Shown here piece after piece: positions 23,701 to 35,295 of a stretch of DNA of 64,000 bases; within the stretch, counting starts at the first letter, position 1, and the number at the start of each line of letters is the position of its first letter. The position numbers and the translations under genes were made by a program. The notes beneath the pieces were generated by a model, which saw only the letters and a program-made list of their open reading frames with translations, was not told where the DNA came from and made no database searches. The stretch is taken from contig VXAU01001352.1 in NCBI GenBank assembly GCA_013399695.1, forward strand, positions 438,404 to 502,403. Direction: 5' to 3'. This DNA is from Formicarius rufipectus (lineage: Eukaryota; Chordata; Aves; Passeriformes; Formicariidae).

Positions 23701-26341
23701 ACTGGTTGCTGGATAAGGCCCTAAACACAGGATGTACAAATGGATGGAGCTGTGCAGATGGATGTAACAGAAAATAGTGGAGTTGCTTAAGGATGTCCTG
23801 TCATCATGAGTGGACACGTTTTCCTTGGAGATGTATCTTTATTAGTCACGTCTTTGTGTTTCTGACATATGATGACAAGGCAGAATATTCAGTAAGGGAG
23901 GAACACTGCCGGGGCAGAATCAGGGACAAGTTTTGTAGCAGATCCAGATGTTTGGTTGAGGGTATAGAGAAGAGACCACGAAGGAAAAATCACATGAAAT
24001 AGTGCTGCAGGGAGAACAGAAGGAAGGCAAAACATAAATATCTGAGATGCACAAGTCTGTTGCTTCTATGTGCAGACAGCAATATCAGATCATGCAGGTA
24101 GGCCCTAGGTTGATGTTTAAATAGAAGCATCTGTTGCTTTGTAGAAATCTGCAGCATCTGTTTAAACGGTTTTGTAGGCTGGAACCCTCTCCCCAGCACC
24201 AGTTGACACAGACAGGCCTTTTCATTAAGCTTAGGCAAGGAAGCTTTCCATTTAATCTATCCCAGTGGCTGCACCAAGAAAACAAATTATTGCAAAGAAA
24301 TAGGCAGCAATTGTTTTCTGAGAGCTTGATGCCTGCCATTCAGTCTAGAGCAACAGCAGGGTAAATGGTTTGGATAGCACATGAGAGTGCAATACAATGA
24401 ATAGCATATCATGCAAGGCCAGAAAGCTCTGCAACTATCCTACAGCATCCCAGAATAATTATTAGCATGGTTCTGTTCCCCCACTTTGTCCTTATTATAG
24501 GGCAACTATTGATATTTCTTTTTTAATTATGGAAACATTTTATTCCACTGTCTCTTGCCATGGTCTGTCCATTATTGTTCTGATAACTATCTTGTGTACA
24601 AGGATATCATTCTGATCAGCAGGTCCACACTGTACAGAAATCTGTGTGCCAACAATACCCAGCTGGAGAACATCCTTAATTAAAAGTTTTATATTGAATT
24701 AGTTCAGTACAAAAAAGAACAAAGTACAAAGTAAAGAACAAACCTAACCTAAACTGGAATAATAAAAGTTGTGTAGACTGTTGCATTCAAACTTGCCATT
24801 TTTTGGTAATGTTTAATCAATTGCTTTTCTTCTACCTCTCCCAGAACATATGAATGAGTTTGCATTTACATAATTTTGCAAATGATAATAACAGCTATAT
24901 TTCAGAAGTTTGCATTTAGAGTGCACTCAAAGCAGGTCATTGTTCCAAGAGATTATTTTTCCTACTCCTTGCCCCATCCCTGTCCAAAACTGTATAACTG
25001 AGCAGGACATCAGAAGATAAAATTCATTATAGCTAAATACAAGATAATTAACTCAAGATACAGAACTCTAAACTATATAGAAAGGATAAAGCATTCTAAA
25101 TTAAATGTAACGTGAAAATCTTTAGAAATCTCTTCAGATAAAGAATATGTACTTAGTGCAAGAAAAAAAGTAGGAATAAAAGAAGAACCATTTAACAAAA
25201 GAAATAGGAGTTTTTATAAAACATGTTGAGAATCAAGTTTGGCTTCAGTAGAAATAAGAGTCCTTTTTACCATAATTAATAATTACCATAATTACCATAG
25301 TCGTTAAGCATCCATTCAGAATGTTACTTAACATCTATATAAATTTAGAAGAAGTCTGTTTAAACTTGGTGGGGATGTGTTTTGTCTGTGTGTTCTTCTA
25401 TCCAGGGTATATGCTTAATAACTTTACCAACAACCTCATTAAATTAGAGACAGAGTTGCCTTGTTCTACATGGCAAAGTGGATTAAGTAGCTGGTGTCCT
25501 GAGCAAACAAGAGTCTTAGTTCTGGAGGCATGAACTATGGAGATGGAACAAGGAATAGTCTTTTTTCCCCCAATATTATAAACTTTGATTTGGAGATAGA
25601 AATACCCTCACCTTAACATGGCCTTATATAACTGCCCATGCACATTTAGATGACTTTCTAAGAGGCTTCAAAGGCTCTCTATCAGTGGCTATTTCAGACT
25701 TGATTTGTTTGGGATTTTTAGAGCAAGGCATAGAAAGGAAAACATTCAGCCTGGAACTTCTAAATGCTCAGTTTAAATACTTGTTGCCTGCTGCAGAGGG
25801 TCAGTGCACAGGCAAAGGCAAGTTTGCCTCATTTGTGCTGAAACGGAAGCACATAACCTTTAGTTTGGTGGTCTGAGAAGTGATGCTGGTTAGCAGGGGC
25901 TCTGGGGTCTCCTTCTTTGGGCTCGTCCTGACCACAGTGTGAGCTCTGCCTTCTGAAGTCAGGCCTTGGCAGCCCTGCTGGGTGACTGCTTGACCCACCT
26001 TGTGTCCTCGTGTGAGCAAACTGAGGCGGGTCCTGCTCTCAGGGGTAAACACGGACCTCGGGTGTGAGGCAGGTGCCTGTGTGCAAGTGAGGGATTCTCT
26101 CCTGGTACCCCAGCAAATGACATCTCACTACAGGCAGGTTCAAAGCCAAATGCTTGCACTCCCTTTTCTGTGTTACTTAAGCCAGTGAGAGGGGAAGAAG
26201 GATGTTTTCCCAGCTCTGCATTAGTGAGGGAGCATTGCGCTTTGGATTGTTGCTGACCCTGCTGGGGCTGTGACCCCCAAGGAGGAGGGACTGCCTGATA
26301 GATATGTCAGTACTCTGCTAGGTGACATCATGGAAGGATTC
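23701..26341. other. Intronic DNA with no recognised feature
   Basis: Mostly AT-rich with chance frames only. A GC-richer patch at 25860-26110 could be an old insertion, but I could not place it in a family. Short ACCATAATTA direct repeats lie at about 25269-25300. Confidence 0.45.
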
Positions 26342-26859
26342 TGTTGCCTGAAATTCTAGGGAAAAACTCTCCAAGACAACCTTATCTGGGTAAGGTGGAG
26401 AGGAGTTCTTTACTTACAGGGTTTTAGGGGCACAAAGCATAGAAAGCATACAGAGAGACATGAGCCCTTCCCTCAACACTGTCCTCGTATTCTTCCTGCA
26501 GGACTTGAGGTTCTTCATGGCTTGCTGAAGAGGGCAAGGGGGGAGCTCCCCCCTAGTGCAGGGATGTGCTGGAGATGAGCCAAAGAGCACCAGACCTGCT
26601 GAGCTTTTACCAATCTCATAACATACTTAATTCCTCTGTCTAAAGGTTACATCCAATCTAATAACTGCCCATCCCCAGATCTGCCCCCCAACTCACCATC
26701 TCTGAACCTGAGTCAGAGGTCTCAGGACCCCTTGTACTTCATCATCTTCACATTACATCTTCTTTTTGGTGTTTCTCCAAGGTTTCTGGGCCTCCTTTCT
26801 TGTTTTGACTAAAATGATATCCTATTATCCTGGTTTTGGTACATGAGTTTCAGGCAACA
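26342..26859 (-). mobile_element. Solo LTR of an endogenous retrovirus, ERVL-like, inverted
   Basis: The element is bounded by a perfect 12-bp inverted repeat: TGTTGCCTGAAA at 26342-26353 and TTTCAGGCAACA at 26848-26859. It therefore starts TGTT and ends AACA as retroviral LTRs do. Read on the minus strand, a degenerate polyadenylation signal (AGTAAA in GTAAGTAAAGAACTCCTC) lies about 60-75 bp before the end, as in bird ERVL LTRs. No gag, pol or env and no second LTR were seen, so it is a solo LTR left by recombination. It inserted antisense to POU6F2. No convincing target-site duplication remains (GATTC versus CATTT), which suggests age. A non-autonomous DNA transposon is a less likely alternative. 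Confidence 0.7.
26537..26554. repeat. Perfect 18-bp palindrome inside the LTR
   Basis: AGGGGGGAGCTCCCCCCT equals its own reverse complement. It is the most GC-rich point of the LTR. A functional meaning is not evident; it may be a protein-binding dyad of the LTR or a chance expansion of a G-run. Confidence 0.9.
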
Positions 26860-29800
26860 CATTTTAGCTATTTTCTTCTTCATGACACAGGGATCCAAGA
26901 ATGTGTCACAGAGGTTAGAAGCTGTCAGAATGTACTTCATAATGTAAGAAACTATATAGCTATATAAAAATCTACAAATATATGAAATCCTGAGGCAACA
27001 ACTCAGCCCTGAAAACCACCTTGTTTGCTGAGGTTAAACAGCAAGAGCATCGTGGTGGGCCTGATCCTACTGAAGGCATTTGCTGTGCAGTGAGTGAGAA
27101 CAGATCTGGGCAGGGGAAGAGAACATGAGGGTCTACAAATCTTGAGGAAGTTGTAGCTGCCATGACAACACACTGACTGGCAAAGTGTTTAAAAAGTCTC
27201 TGAATTCTACCAAGTTTAGATAACACACAGTAACTTGTAAGTCAAATATGGGTAGATGTTTATCTTGCTGGGGGAAAGATCTAGGGGCAAGAGCAAGCAA
27301 TTATCTAGTCAGTGACTTTGTTTTAAAAGTGGTATTTGGTGAATTCTGGAAAGGAATTCTGGAAATTAAAAAAAAAAAAATCTTAAAATCCTATCAGGTC
27401 AGAATGAAATTATGTTTTGGAGGGGTTGGCTATACCACCCCACAGGAGAAACTGTTCTGCTAGTGTGTAAGTGAGCTGCTGAACTTGCAAACAGTTTTTC
27501 CTATGAATGTGCTGCAGAAAATGTTTACTGACAGCTTATTATGACTACTCTAATGCACATATGACCCACTGTCTGGAAGACAGTTAAAATTATAAACTGC
27601 TCATGAATTTACTGACACTGTTGGTAACACTGTTACAGCGGTAAACATTTAATTTGAGCCTCGTTTCTGTAAATAGTGGTATTGCTACGCCTGCAAGAAT
27701 GCAAAGCTTCCTGTTGAAGAAATCTATTTCAGGTCTGTGCATCTGAGTCCTTCAGCCTTGCTTATGGGTATTTGTGGCAAATGAAAGTAGTCATATTAAA
27801 TCTCCATTTAATGTTAAAAAGAAAGCGACAAATTCAAACAATTCACAGCTTTCTGATTAAAGTTTTTATAAACCCCTACATCCCAATTGGAAGAAATCAC
27901 ATCTGTCCATGGTCTTTCCCTAAATGATTTTTTATGTAGTTGTCTGCCCCAGATGCTCCTGATACATGTGAGGCATAAAGAATCATCTTGTAACAAGAGA
28001 AGCTTGTAAGTTCATGCAGTCCCTACTCAGGCAAATTTCCTTCAGTGAATAGGAATTATGCTCAAGTGACAATTGCATCATCTGGTTTACGGTTTGAGTA
28101 TTAAGACATCTCTCAATTCAGTGCTATGAACTGATGTTAAGATGCAACAGAGCAATTTTCATAGTCCTCTGCCCCTCATTGTCTCACATTCTGCTTTTTC
28201 TCCCACATAAAGGTAGAAGTCACTTACTGACAGGAAAAAAATCGTAGGGGCAGCAATAAGTTGAATGGAAGGAACCCTTTCTGTCTTTTTTATCTTTTTC
28301 CTTTTGTGAGCTGATTCTTGCTGTGGGGAAGAGCTCTGATTTCACCAGCTCTTCCTTATATGCACAGAGTTTTTGCCAAAGTCAAGCTTAGAGAGAGTCT
28401 GTTAAATGCCTCATTTTCAGGCACAGTATTGCTCTCAAAGCTCATTTTGTGGGGTTCCCATAATTCTGGCCTCTTTTGGTGCCAAACAAACCCTATATTG
28501 CTTGCTGCTCACAGCACAAGTTTATTTTCATGGCTCTCACTAGAGCTTCCTAGAGCCTGCCCTTCTGTCTTGCAAAGTCCATTGCTTGTTGGTTCCTTGA
28601 TTTTTTAAAAAGAAAAATCCAATTTGGGATTAATTTGCATAATTCGTGATGTAGGATATTAGGACTGGCTTGAGAACTCCTAAAGCAGAGCCACAGAAGG
28701 AGTGAGGTACTGAAAGAGATAAATCAGCATGATCAGAACATGTATGTCATTTTATGCTGTTTCACAATAAAGCTGGGGGTTCATCATGGGAGATTAGACA
28801 GGGGACAAAGGTAGTATCAGGGTCAGCTGTAAAAATTCTGGAGTGGCAGGTTAATGTAAATTTCATGAAGAAAATGTAACCCCCAAAGAATTGAATACAG
28901 AGTCAGGAAATAATAGAAATGTCAATACATTGAAGTTCAAAACCTCAAAAATTCTGAAAGCAGAAAACACATCCCATGTGAGTTGGGAAGTGGAGTTGGA
29001 GATGAGTTGAGATGGGATGCCACATGCAGGTGGGCTGAAAAGATACTCAGCACTTAGGAAACAGGCTTGGCATAAGACTCTGATGACAGGGAAAAGTGAC
29101 GGTGTTTTGCATTATGAAGATCTGCAAACTGTAGAACTGACACACAGCTAAGAAGAGGAATGAGGTCAGTCAGAGAAGTGTTCATGCCACAACAGTAAAG
29201 CTATTTGCAGCTGATCATGATACTGTAGAAAATAGCAAAAGAAAGTGGAGGTGAGAGGACAGTTTTCTGCAAGGAAATGCTGCTTAGAAATGGTTTTAAG
29301 TTGCATGGACATCAGTGTTAAAAATAAGATGTAAGAACCAGGCAGGGAGGGAAAGCTGTAGCAGAAGCATCACTAGTACCTGATTAAAGCAATAGTGATA
29401 ACAAAGTGCTTCTGATACCCTGTTCATGAATAGAGCAGCTTACAACTGCTTTCTCCTTCTGTATATAATTAAACAACGAATAAAAGATCAAAAACCATGG
29501 AAGAGTCCTCAGGCAGATGAGAATAAAATTTAGCTCATTGTCTCCCTGTAAAACTGAAACCCTCAGTAACATGGAAAAAAGCATAGAATATTAAAAAAAA
29601 AATTCAACTCAGTGGACAGCTTTCAAACTGCTGTTGCCAAAATTGAGAGGAATTCAACTGCTTTTCCTTTCTATGGCTCAGTTTCATGCAATGAGAATTG
29701 TAAAGATGCTGTCTGATGGTCAGCAGCAGATCCATACAGAGAGCCCTGAGGAGTCACAGAATGAGAGGAAACAGAGGGATAGTACATAAGCAAAAGAAAA

Positions 29801-29998
29801 TGAAAAAGGTAATTTTTTGAGAGAGAACAAAGGGGTTAGTTCAGTACATGAAGAAAGAAGCAAAGGGTCCTCTAGGTGAACTAGCTGGCTTCCAGCAGGT
29901 GTGAAGGCTCATCTACTATCTTGTTTTCTGCACTAAAATTGTAGCATTTACTACTGGGTTCTGTGCAATTAACAAATATCCCTCAGCTTCACTGAGAT
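26860..29998. other. Intronic DNA with no recognised feature
   Basis: AT-rich spacer. A 13-bp tandem duplication (GAATTCTGGAAAG, then GAATTCTGGAAAT) is at 27341-27366 and is followed by a poly-A run at 27368-27380. No gene or assignable element. Confidence 0.5.
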
Positions 29999-30157
29999 GG
30001 GGGGGGGGAAGAAAAGAAAGAAAGAAAAGGAAAAAAAAAAGAAAGAAAAGAAAGAAAAAGAAGGAAAGAAAAGGAAGGAAAGAGGGAAAGAAGGAAAGAA
30101 GGAAAGAAAGAAGGAAAGAAAGAAGGAAAGAAAGAAGGAAAGAAGGAAAGAAAGAAA

Positions 30158-30209
<52 letters not shown>

Positions 30210-30250
30210 AAAGAAAGAAAAGAAAGAAAAGAAAGAAAAGAAAAAAGAAA
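29999..30250 (+). repeat. Poly-G plus (GAAA)n/(GGAA)n polypurine tract
   Basis: Ten G at 29999-30008 are followed by about 240 bases that contain only A and G: mixed AAGG, GGAAAG and GAAA units, becoming pure GAAA from about 30155 to 30210, then AAAAG units. The tract is purine-rich on the POU6F2 sense strand. Such long mirror-symmetric polypurine sequences can form triplexes. The 86-141-codon frames on both strands here are artefacts of low complexity. Confidence 0.97.
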
Positions 30251-31439
30251 TTTCTAAGAGCTGTGGGTAGTAGGGAAGGCTGGAGCTTCTCGGGTGAAAG
30301 CACCGCAGTTTGGCACCACCCTGATATGAATTAGTATCCACTGGAGGAAGTCAAATGTGTTTCTGGTGACAGTTCTCAGCACAGTATCATGATGCTCTTG
30401 TAGTGTTTAGCTAAATGTCATCTATTAATATTTCAGTGAACAAGACCCCATGCAAAACCCAGCTGGGAGCTCATAATCAGTCGTTTTACATAATGAAAAG
30501 AGGCTCTCCCAGACACAGCCCAACTCTGTTTCACATTTACTTTTACCCATGCACTGGGACAGATCCTGCAGTTCTGCTTTCTACATTGGTGACGTGGAGT
30601 ACTTGGAGTTCTGAACTGACGCTGCAGCACACGTGCAGAGCAATGTCGCACTGCAACATGGCTAGAAAAGCAATGTTCACTCAGACACAGAGCTCTAAGA
30701 AACATTATTTTAATGACAAATTTTAGTTGTTGCCATTCTCATCTGATCTCAAAGTTCAAAATTGAAATTTTATTGCCACTGGAACTTTGGAGTAAAGAAG
30801 CATCCTGAAGGAAAACAACTTTGTAATAAGAATAGTTTTTCTCTTTACCTCCATTCACTTTTGTTCTTCTATCTTGTTGAATTTTCCTCTAATTTTATCA
30901 AAACCCAGTTGTTTTGGCTAACATTTTGAGAGCACATTGTGTTTTTCAAGCCTTGAAAATCCTGTCAGGTCAAAAAATATCAGTAGTTCCTAAAACTGGT
31001 TTGTGCTAAACCCCACCATTGGCTCCAGGATACTCTCCAGTTTTCGATAATCTAATTACTGTCAGTTTGTAAACCTCTTGCCTTTATTTTAAATAATTAT
31101 GTGATTCACTATCCTGTGAGGTGAGTTCTGTACATTTAAAACGGATTTAAATGTAATTTAACCCTGGGCCTTGAAATAGCTCTCCCAAATTGCAGATAGA
31201 TAGTGCACCAAGCATTTTGGGATCAGAACCTTTTCTTTTTGTTTTGAGCTATTTGTTTTTATCTTCTCTTCACAGTTAAAGCAGATTTTTTTGTCATGAA
31301 ACATCTTGAATTTCCCATCTGAGATGCCATTCTGCAGATAGTTTCACTGAAGTCACCACATTTGCCTGTGCAGGGAAATTAAACTTGGGTGAAATGTTAT
31401 TCTATGTAGATTTAGCCCAGGATTTCAGGACGTTTTTGC

Positions 31440-32235
31440 CCAAGAGTGATTATAAATATTTTAAAAGGTCGTTTTTCTATCTAAAAGGAGTTATTATGTC
31501 AATCAGGCATCATCCTTAAATCATCCTGTGCAGCACTATGTTTAATGGGAATTAATTTAGCAAATCCTCTCATTTTGTCACCAAAGGGTTCCCAGTTCTG
31601 TTCCTGTAAACACAGAGGCAGCCCTCACAGGGATAGGCTTTAGATGAGGTTTAATTATTTGTGTAATTTTCCCTGAGATCCCTTTGTGAAAAGCACTGAA
31701 TAAACACAAGAGTGCTGCCTTTGCATAAATTCACAAAGGACAACTGCACCTAAACTTACCTTTGGCACAAAATACTTTTGTTTGAGGAGTCATCCTTTGG
31801 ATAACCAACTGCTGGCTTGAAGTGGCAACCCATTTCAAGCCAGCTGAAACTTTACCACATAAATGTAATTTAACTTCAATTAATTTAGATGTTTAATTCT
31901 TTTTAAGGGAATTACTGGCCATGTTTTTATCTGAATCATATCTATATATAAATCATATTCACAGCAAATTGATGCATTTCAGTATTAGCATTATTCCCGT
32001 GGTGCCAAGCTTGTAATTATAACAAAAAAGGGTTTTTTTCCTCCCCCTCTTAAATGATTTCAAAATATTCGTGTTGGTTTTTCAAAGATTCCATATGAGG
32101 TGCACAGATTTAACCATGATTCAATTACATTGTTGTATGGGCTTTGGACTTGCTATGATTTAATTATGCTTTTGTGCATTCGGTTACACTGCAGGTATGT
32201 TTTCAAATCATTCTCACTATAGTGGCAATTTCCCA
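31440..32235. promoter_or_regulatory. Possible conserved non-coding (enhancer-like) block
   Basis: This is unique, repeat-free sequence dense in homeodomain-type cores (TAATTT, TTTAATTA, AATTAATTTAG) with few low-complexity runs. It includes TTTAATTATTTGTGTAATTT near 31650, CTTCAATTAATTTAGATG near 31874 and TGATTTAATTATGC near 32155, as well as the hairpin at 31811-31844. This texture is common in conserved intronic elements of developmental transcription-factor genes. No conservation could be tested here, so the call is an inference from appearance. Confidence 0.3.
31811..31844. other. 15-bp inverted repeat with 4-nt loop (hairpin)
   Basis: GCTGGCTTGAAGTGG at 31811-31825 and CCATTTCAAGCCAGC at 31830-31844 are inverted copies with one mismatch, which would be a G-U pair in the sense RNA. 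The loop is CAAC. The hairpin is too short for a canonical microRNA precursor. It may be a cruciform, a dyad binding site, or a structured RNA element. Confidence 0.85.
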
Positions 32236-32579
32236 ACTACTCTGAGAAAGTGATCTTTAGAATTGTCCTCGCTCTGTAGTACTTAAGAAAGGGAAGAAAT
32301 ACATGAAGAAGAACCTCAAAGATGAAGGCCAGGCTTGAAGCACAGTTTCATTAATACTGGATGGCAGGAAGGGAGCCAAGTCCCAGATAATGAGGAAGGA
32401 GTTGCAATTTTTTTTAAAGCTATCTGGTGACAGGGAAAACAGAAATGACATTCAGCTGACGAATGAGCAGAGTTTGACCTAGCCTTTTGACCCTTGACGA
32501 TCAATCTTACCTGCTGCTTCATAAAGAATTATAGCTGTGCCACTCACATTTGACTCTGGGTTTTTACTATTCTCTCACG

Positions 32580-32672
32580 TTCCTTCCTTCCTTCCTTCCT
32601 TCCTTCCTTCCTTCCTTCCTCTTCCCTTCCCAAACCTTCCCTTCTTCCCTGCCCTCCCTCCTGGAAGTGCAC
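32580..32672. repeat. (TTCC)n microsatellite and pyrimidine tract
   Basis: Ten clean TCCT units occupy 32581-32620. They are followed by impure pyrimidine-rich sequence to about 32672, interrupted by a few purines. It lies 2.3 kb from the polypurine tract and has the opposite strand bias. Confidence 0.95.
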
Positions 32673-35119
32673 ACTGCAGTCCCTGGCACAGAGAGCCATT
32701 TGGAGCAGCTGGTGCTGGTACCTGATGCTCCACAGGGCCATTATGGAGTGTCAATCAAGTCAATCCAGTCAATCCCCAGACTGTGGAGGGAAGAACAGAT
32801 TGGGAGTGCCTGAGAACACTCAGCAGGCAGCTAATGTGGACTTACATAATGTAGAGATGAAAATAATGGAGCTGTTAAATACGAGCTGCCTTTGATTAAT
32901 AAGTGACGACACAGTAAAGATGAAATCTGATCCCATGCAGAAGCTATGAGAAAGGCAGTGAGGAACCAGGACTTTTATACTTGTTACATTATTTCGGTGT
33001 GGTTTTTTGTTTGTTTTGTTGGTTGGGGTTTTTTACTGCTTTATTTCAAGTTCTATTGCTGTGTACTCTATCAAGAATTTGCATACCCTCATTACTGGGT
33101 AAGTCTAGACAGTGGACATCTGCTGGGTTATCTACTAAGGGTGGCAAAGCAAGTGCTGAGCACAGTGTCAGTGGTACAACTGAAGCAGGAGAGGAAGTTT
33201 CCACAAGACATAAAGCTCTTAGAACTGTGTGAGTGAAGGTTGCATTTTCCTCATGATTTCAGAAGTGCAAATTCAGTGACACTGCCCTGATTGCCCTTTG
33301 ACACTTGGAGGAGAATTTGGTCTTACTGCCCCCATCAGTGGTGTTGATTTGTATATTTTTCTTTACAGCACGTTTGCTTTGAGACACCAAAGGTAAGGCT
33401 CCTCAGCAAGGGCGTGTGTAATGAAGATCACTGGCTGCAAGAAATCACCACTGAAGGGTTTTAAGGGCAAGAGGATGTTTAAGGGAAAAGGAGGGGTCTA
33501 GGAGGGTTATTTTGGTTCTTTTCCCCAGTGCCAGTGATAACTGTGGAGGTGCTACTCTCATAGGCAAAGGAAATAATGACAGATCTGTCAAATTTTAAAG
33601 GTACATCCTTGGTAGACACTCACATGAGTGAGCACTCAGATCTGTAGCAGCTGACAAACTGACGGACAAGCCTTCTGCAGTTTGTATGGTGTGAACACAT
33701 TTTTGCCCTGTCATGTGCAAGGAAGGAGTTGCTGACTTGAATTGTCTTGTGCCTTTTTGGATTGGAAAGAAAATGATGCAAAATACGGTCAGGACAAGTC
33801 CCAGGCTTGCCTTTCTCTGGATTTTCTGATCATGGCTGATTGTAGCCACTGGGCTGGACCTGGTCTTGGCTGCCTTTGCACATTTTGCAAAGAGCAGTAG
33901 CTGTTTTCTCCAATTTTGAACTGCAGCAAGAAGAGCTTTTGGACACACACAGCCTATGTAGGCTTTGGAGACTACCTCCAAAACACCTCTGTGGCTGTTC
34001 TCTCTTTGGCCCTCTGACATTTGCTCTGTGTTCTGAGTGGAGAGAATGACTGAATATTGCCTGCACGAAGGTCTTTCTGGCACATGTAAATGTCACACTT
34101 ATATGAGAACATCATAAAATCTACTCAGATGTCTTGGTTTATTACTATGATTGCTTGTAATATATTCAGTAACAAAACCAAGCAAGCCTTAGCATTGCTG
34201 GTCCTGAGAACCTGGGAAATATTTTCCAAGGGGTTAGGAAGAGGGAAAGAAGGGATTGTTGCATTAAAGAGGGAATGTAGTCTCCATTTCCCATTTGTTC
34301 TGTAATTTGAGAGGGAGTAATCACTGGTTTAGGAAGGAAGGAGGCTCTCACAATGGTTCAAATTCCATAAGCATCATAAAAGTCTGGGCACAAAGCAGCA
34401 CAGTCTTATTGGCAGAGGAAGTGAGGTCAGGAGCCTTCAGCCTCTTAACAAGATGACAAAATTTATGAAGCATCACAGCAGCAGGATGTGGTTGCCTGCA
34501 GTCTATTCATATAACAAGCCCACTGGGGTCCTATAGTTATCACCCTTGAATTCTTTTTTCCTTTCTTCATTCTCTTTTGTCATCCTCCTGTTTCTTTGGC
34601 CTATCTTACTGCACTGGAGGAATCCCTTTATTACCTGTGATGTCTTGCTGGTCAAATTTTCTTTTGGATTGTTTTAATTGTTATTAGCTAGTTTAGTTTA
34701 GGTAGTTCCATCAGTGAGTCTCTGGTTGTAGAGACGCTCTTGTGGTGTGTAATGAAATCTATGTACTAGTCCTCCAGGAAACCTGGGATTGTCTTTCATT
34801 CTGAGGCATCCTTTAAATCTGGTGTGAGACAAGTACCTAAAATGTGCCCAAGTTGAGAGTGCATCTTATGAGACATCCCGATTGTTGAAGATCTCAAAAA
34901 GTCTTATGAGCTGTTGGGAATACAAGCTTTACCCAGACATTATCAAAAAGTAGGAAGAAAGAAAATAAATGGTGCTTCTAAACCAGCCATCTCCCATTAA
35001 CACAATACAGGTGGTAGCTTGATAATGAAGTTTTCCATGGGGAAATAAAATTTTGTGTGTCTTTGACCCCCTTCTTTTTGAGGATTTTAGCACACTTTGC
35101 TGTACTTCACTAATTTAGC
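32673..35119. other. Intronic DNA with no recognised feature
   Basis: No assignable element. A 162-codon open frame lies at 33595-34083 on the minus strand, overlapped by another of 88 codons. It has no recognisable domain, promoter or splice context and is probably chance. Confidence 0.5.
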
Positions 35120-35295
35120 TTCCTGTGGTGAGGGAAGTGAAGTTATTATCCCTCTTTTTCTTTTTTAGAACAGGGAAGTGAGGCAGGGAAATGAACTGCT
35201 GTGCCCAGGGTGGTGCAGGCACAGTGAGTTCAGGAATAGGAGGTGGGTTCCCGGGTGCTGATCTTCACCTGTAACTCCTGAGTCCCTGTTTCTGC
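35120..35295 (-). mobile_element. MIR-type SINE relic (core region), inverted
   Basis: On the + strand, TTATTATCCCTCTTTTTC, then GAACAGGGAAGTGAGGCAGG, AAATGAACTGCTGTGCCCAG and GGTGGTGCAGGCACAGTGAG follow the reverse complement of the MIR core (roughly 'ttattatccccattttacagatgaggaaactgaggcacagagaggttaa-tgacttgcccaaggtc'). MIR copies are old and scarce in birds. The tRNA-derived head is not clearly recognisable. Confidence 0.55.

Noticed and set aside
29916..30341. Overlapping frames of 86-141 codons on both strands
   Set aside because: They translate the polypurine/polypyrimidine tract into monotonous Lys/Glu/Arg or Phe/Leu/Ser runs; no gene.
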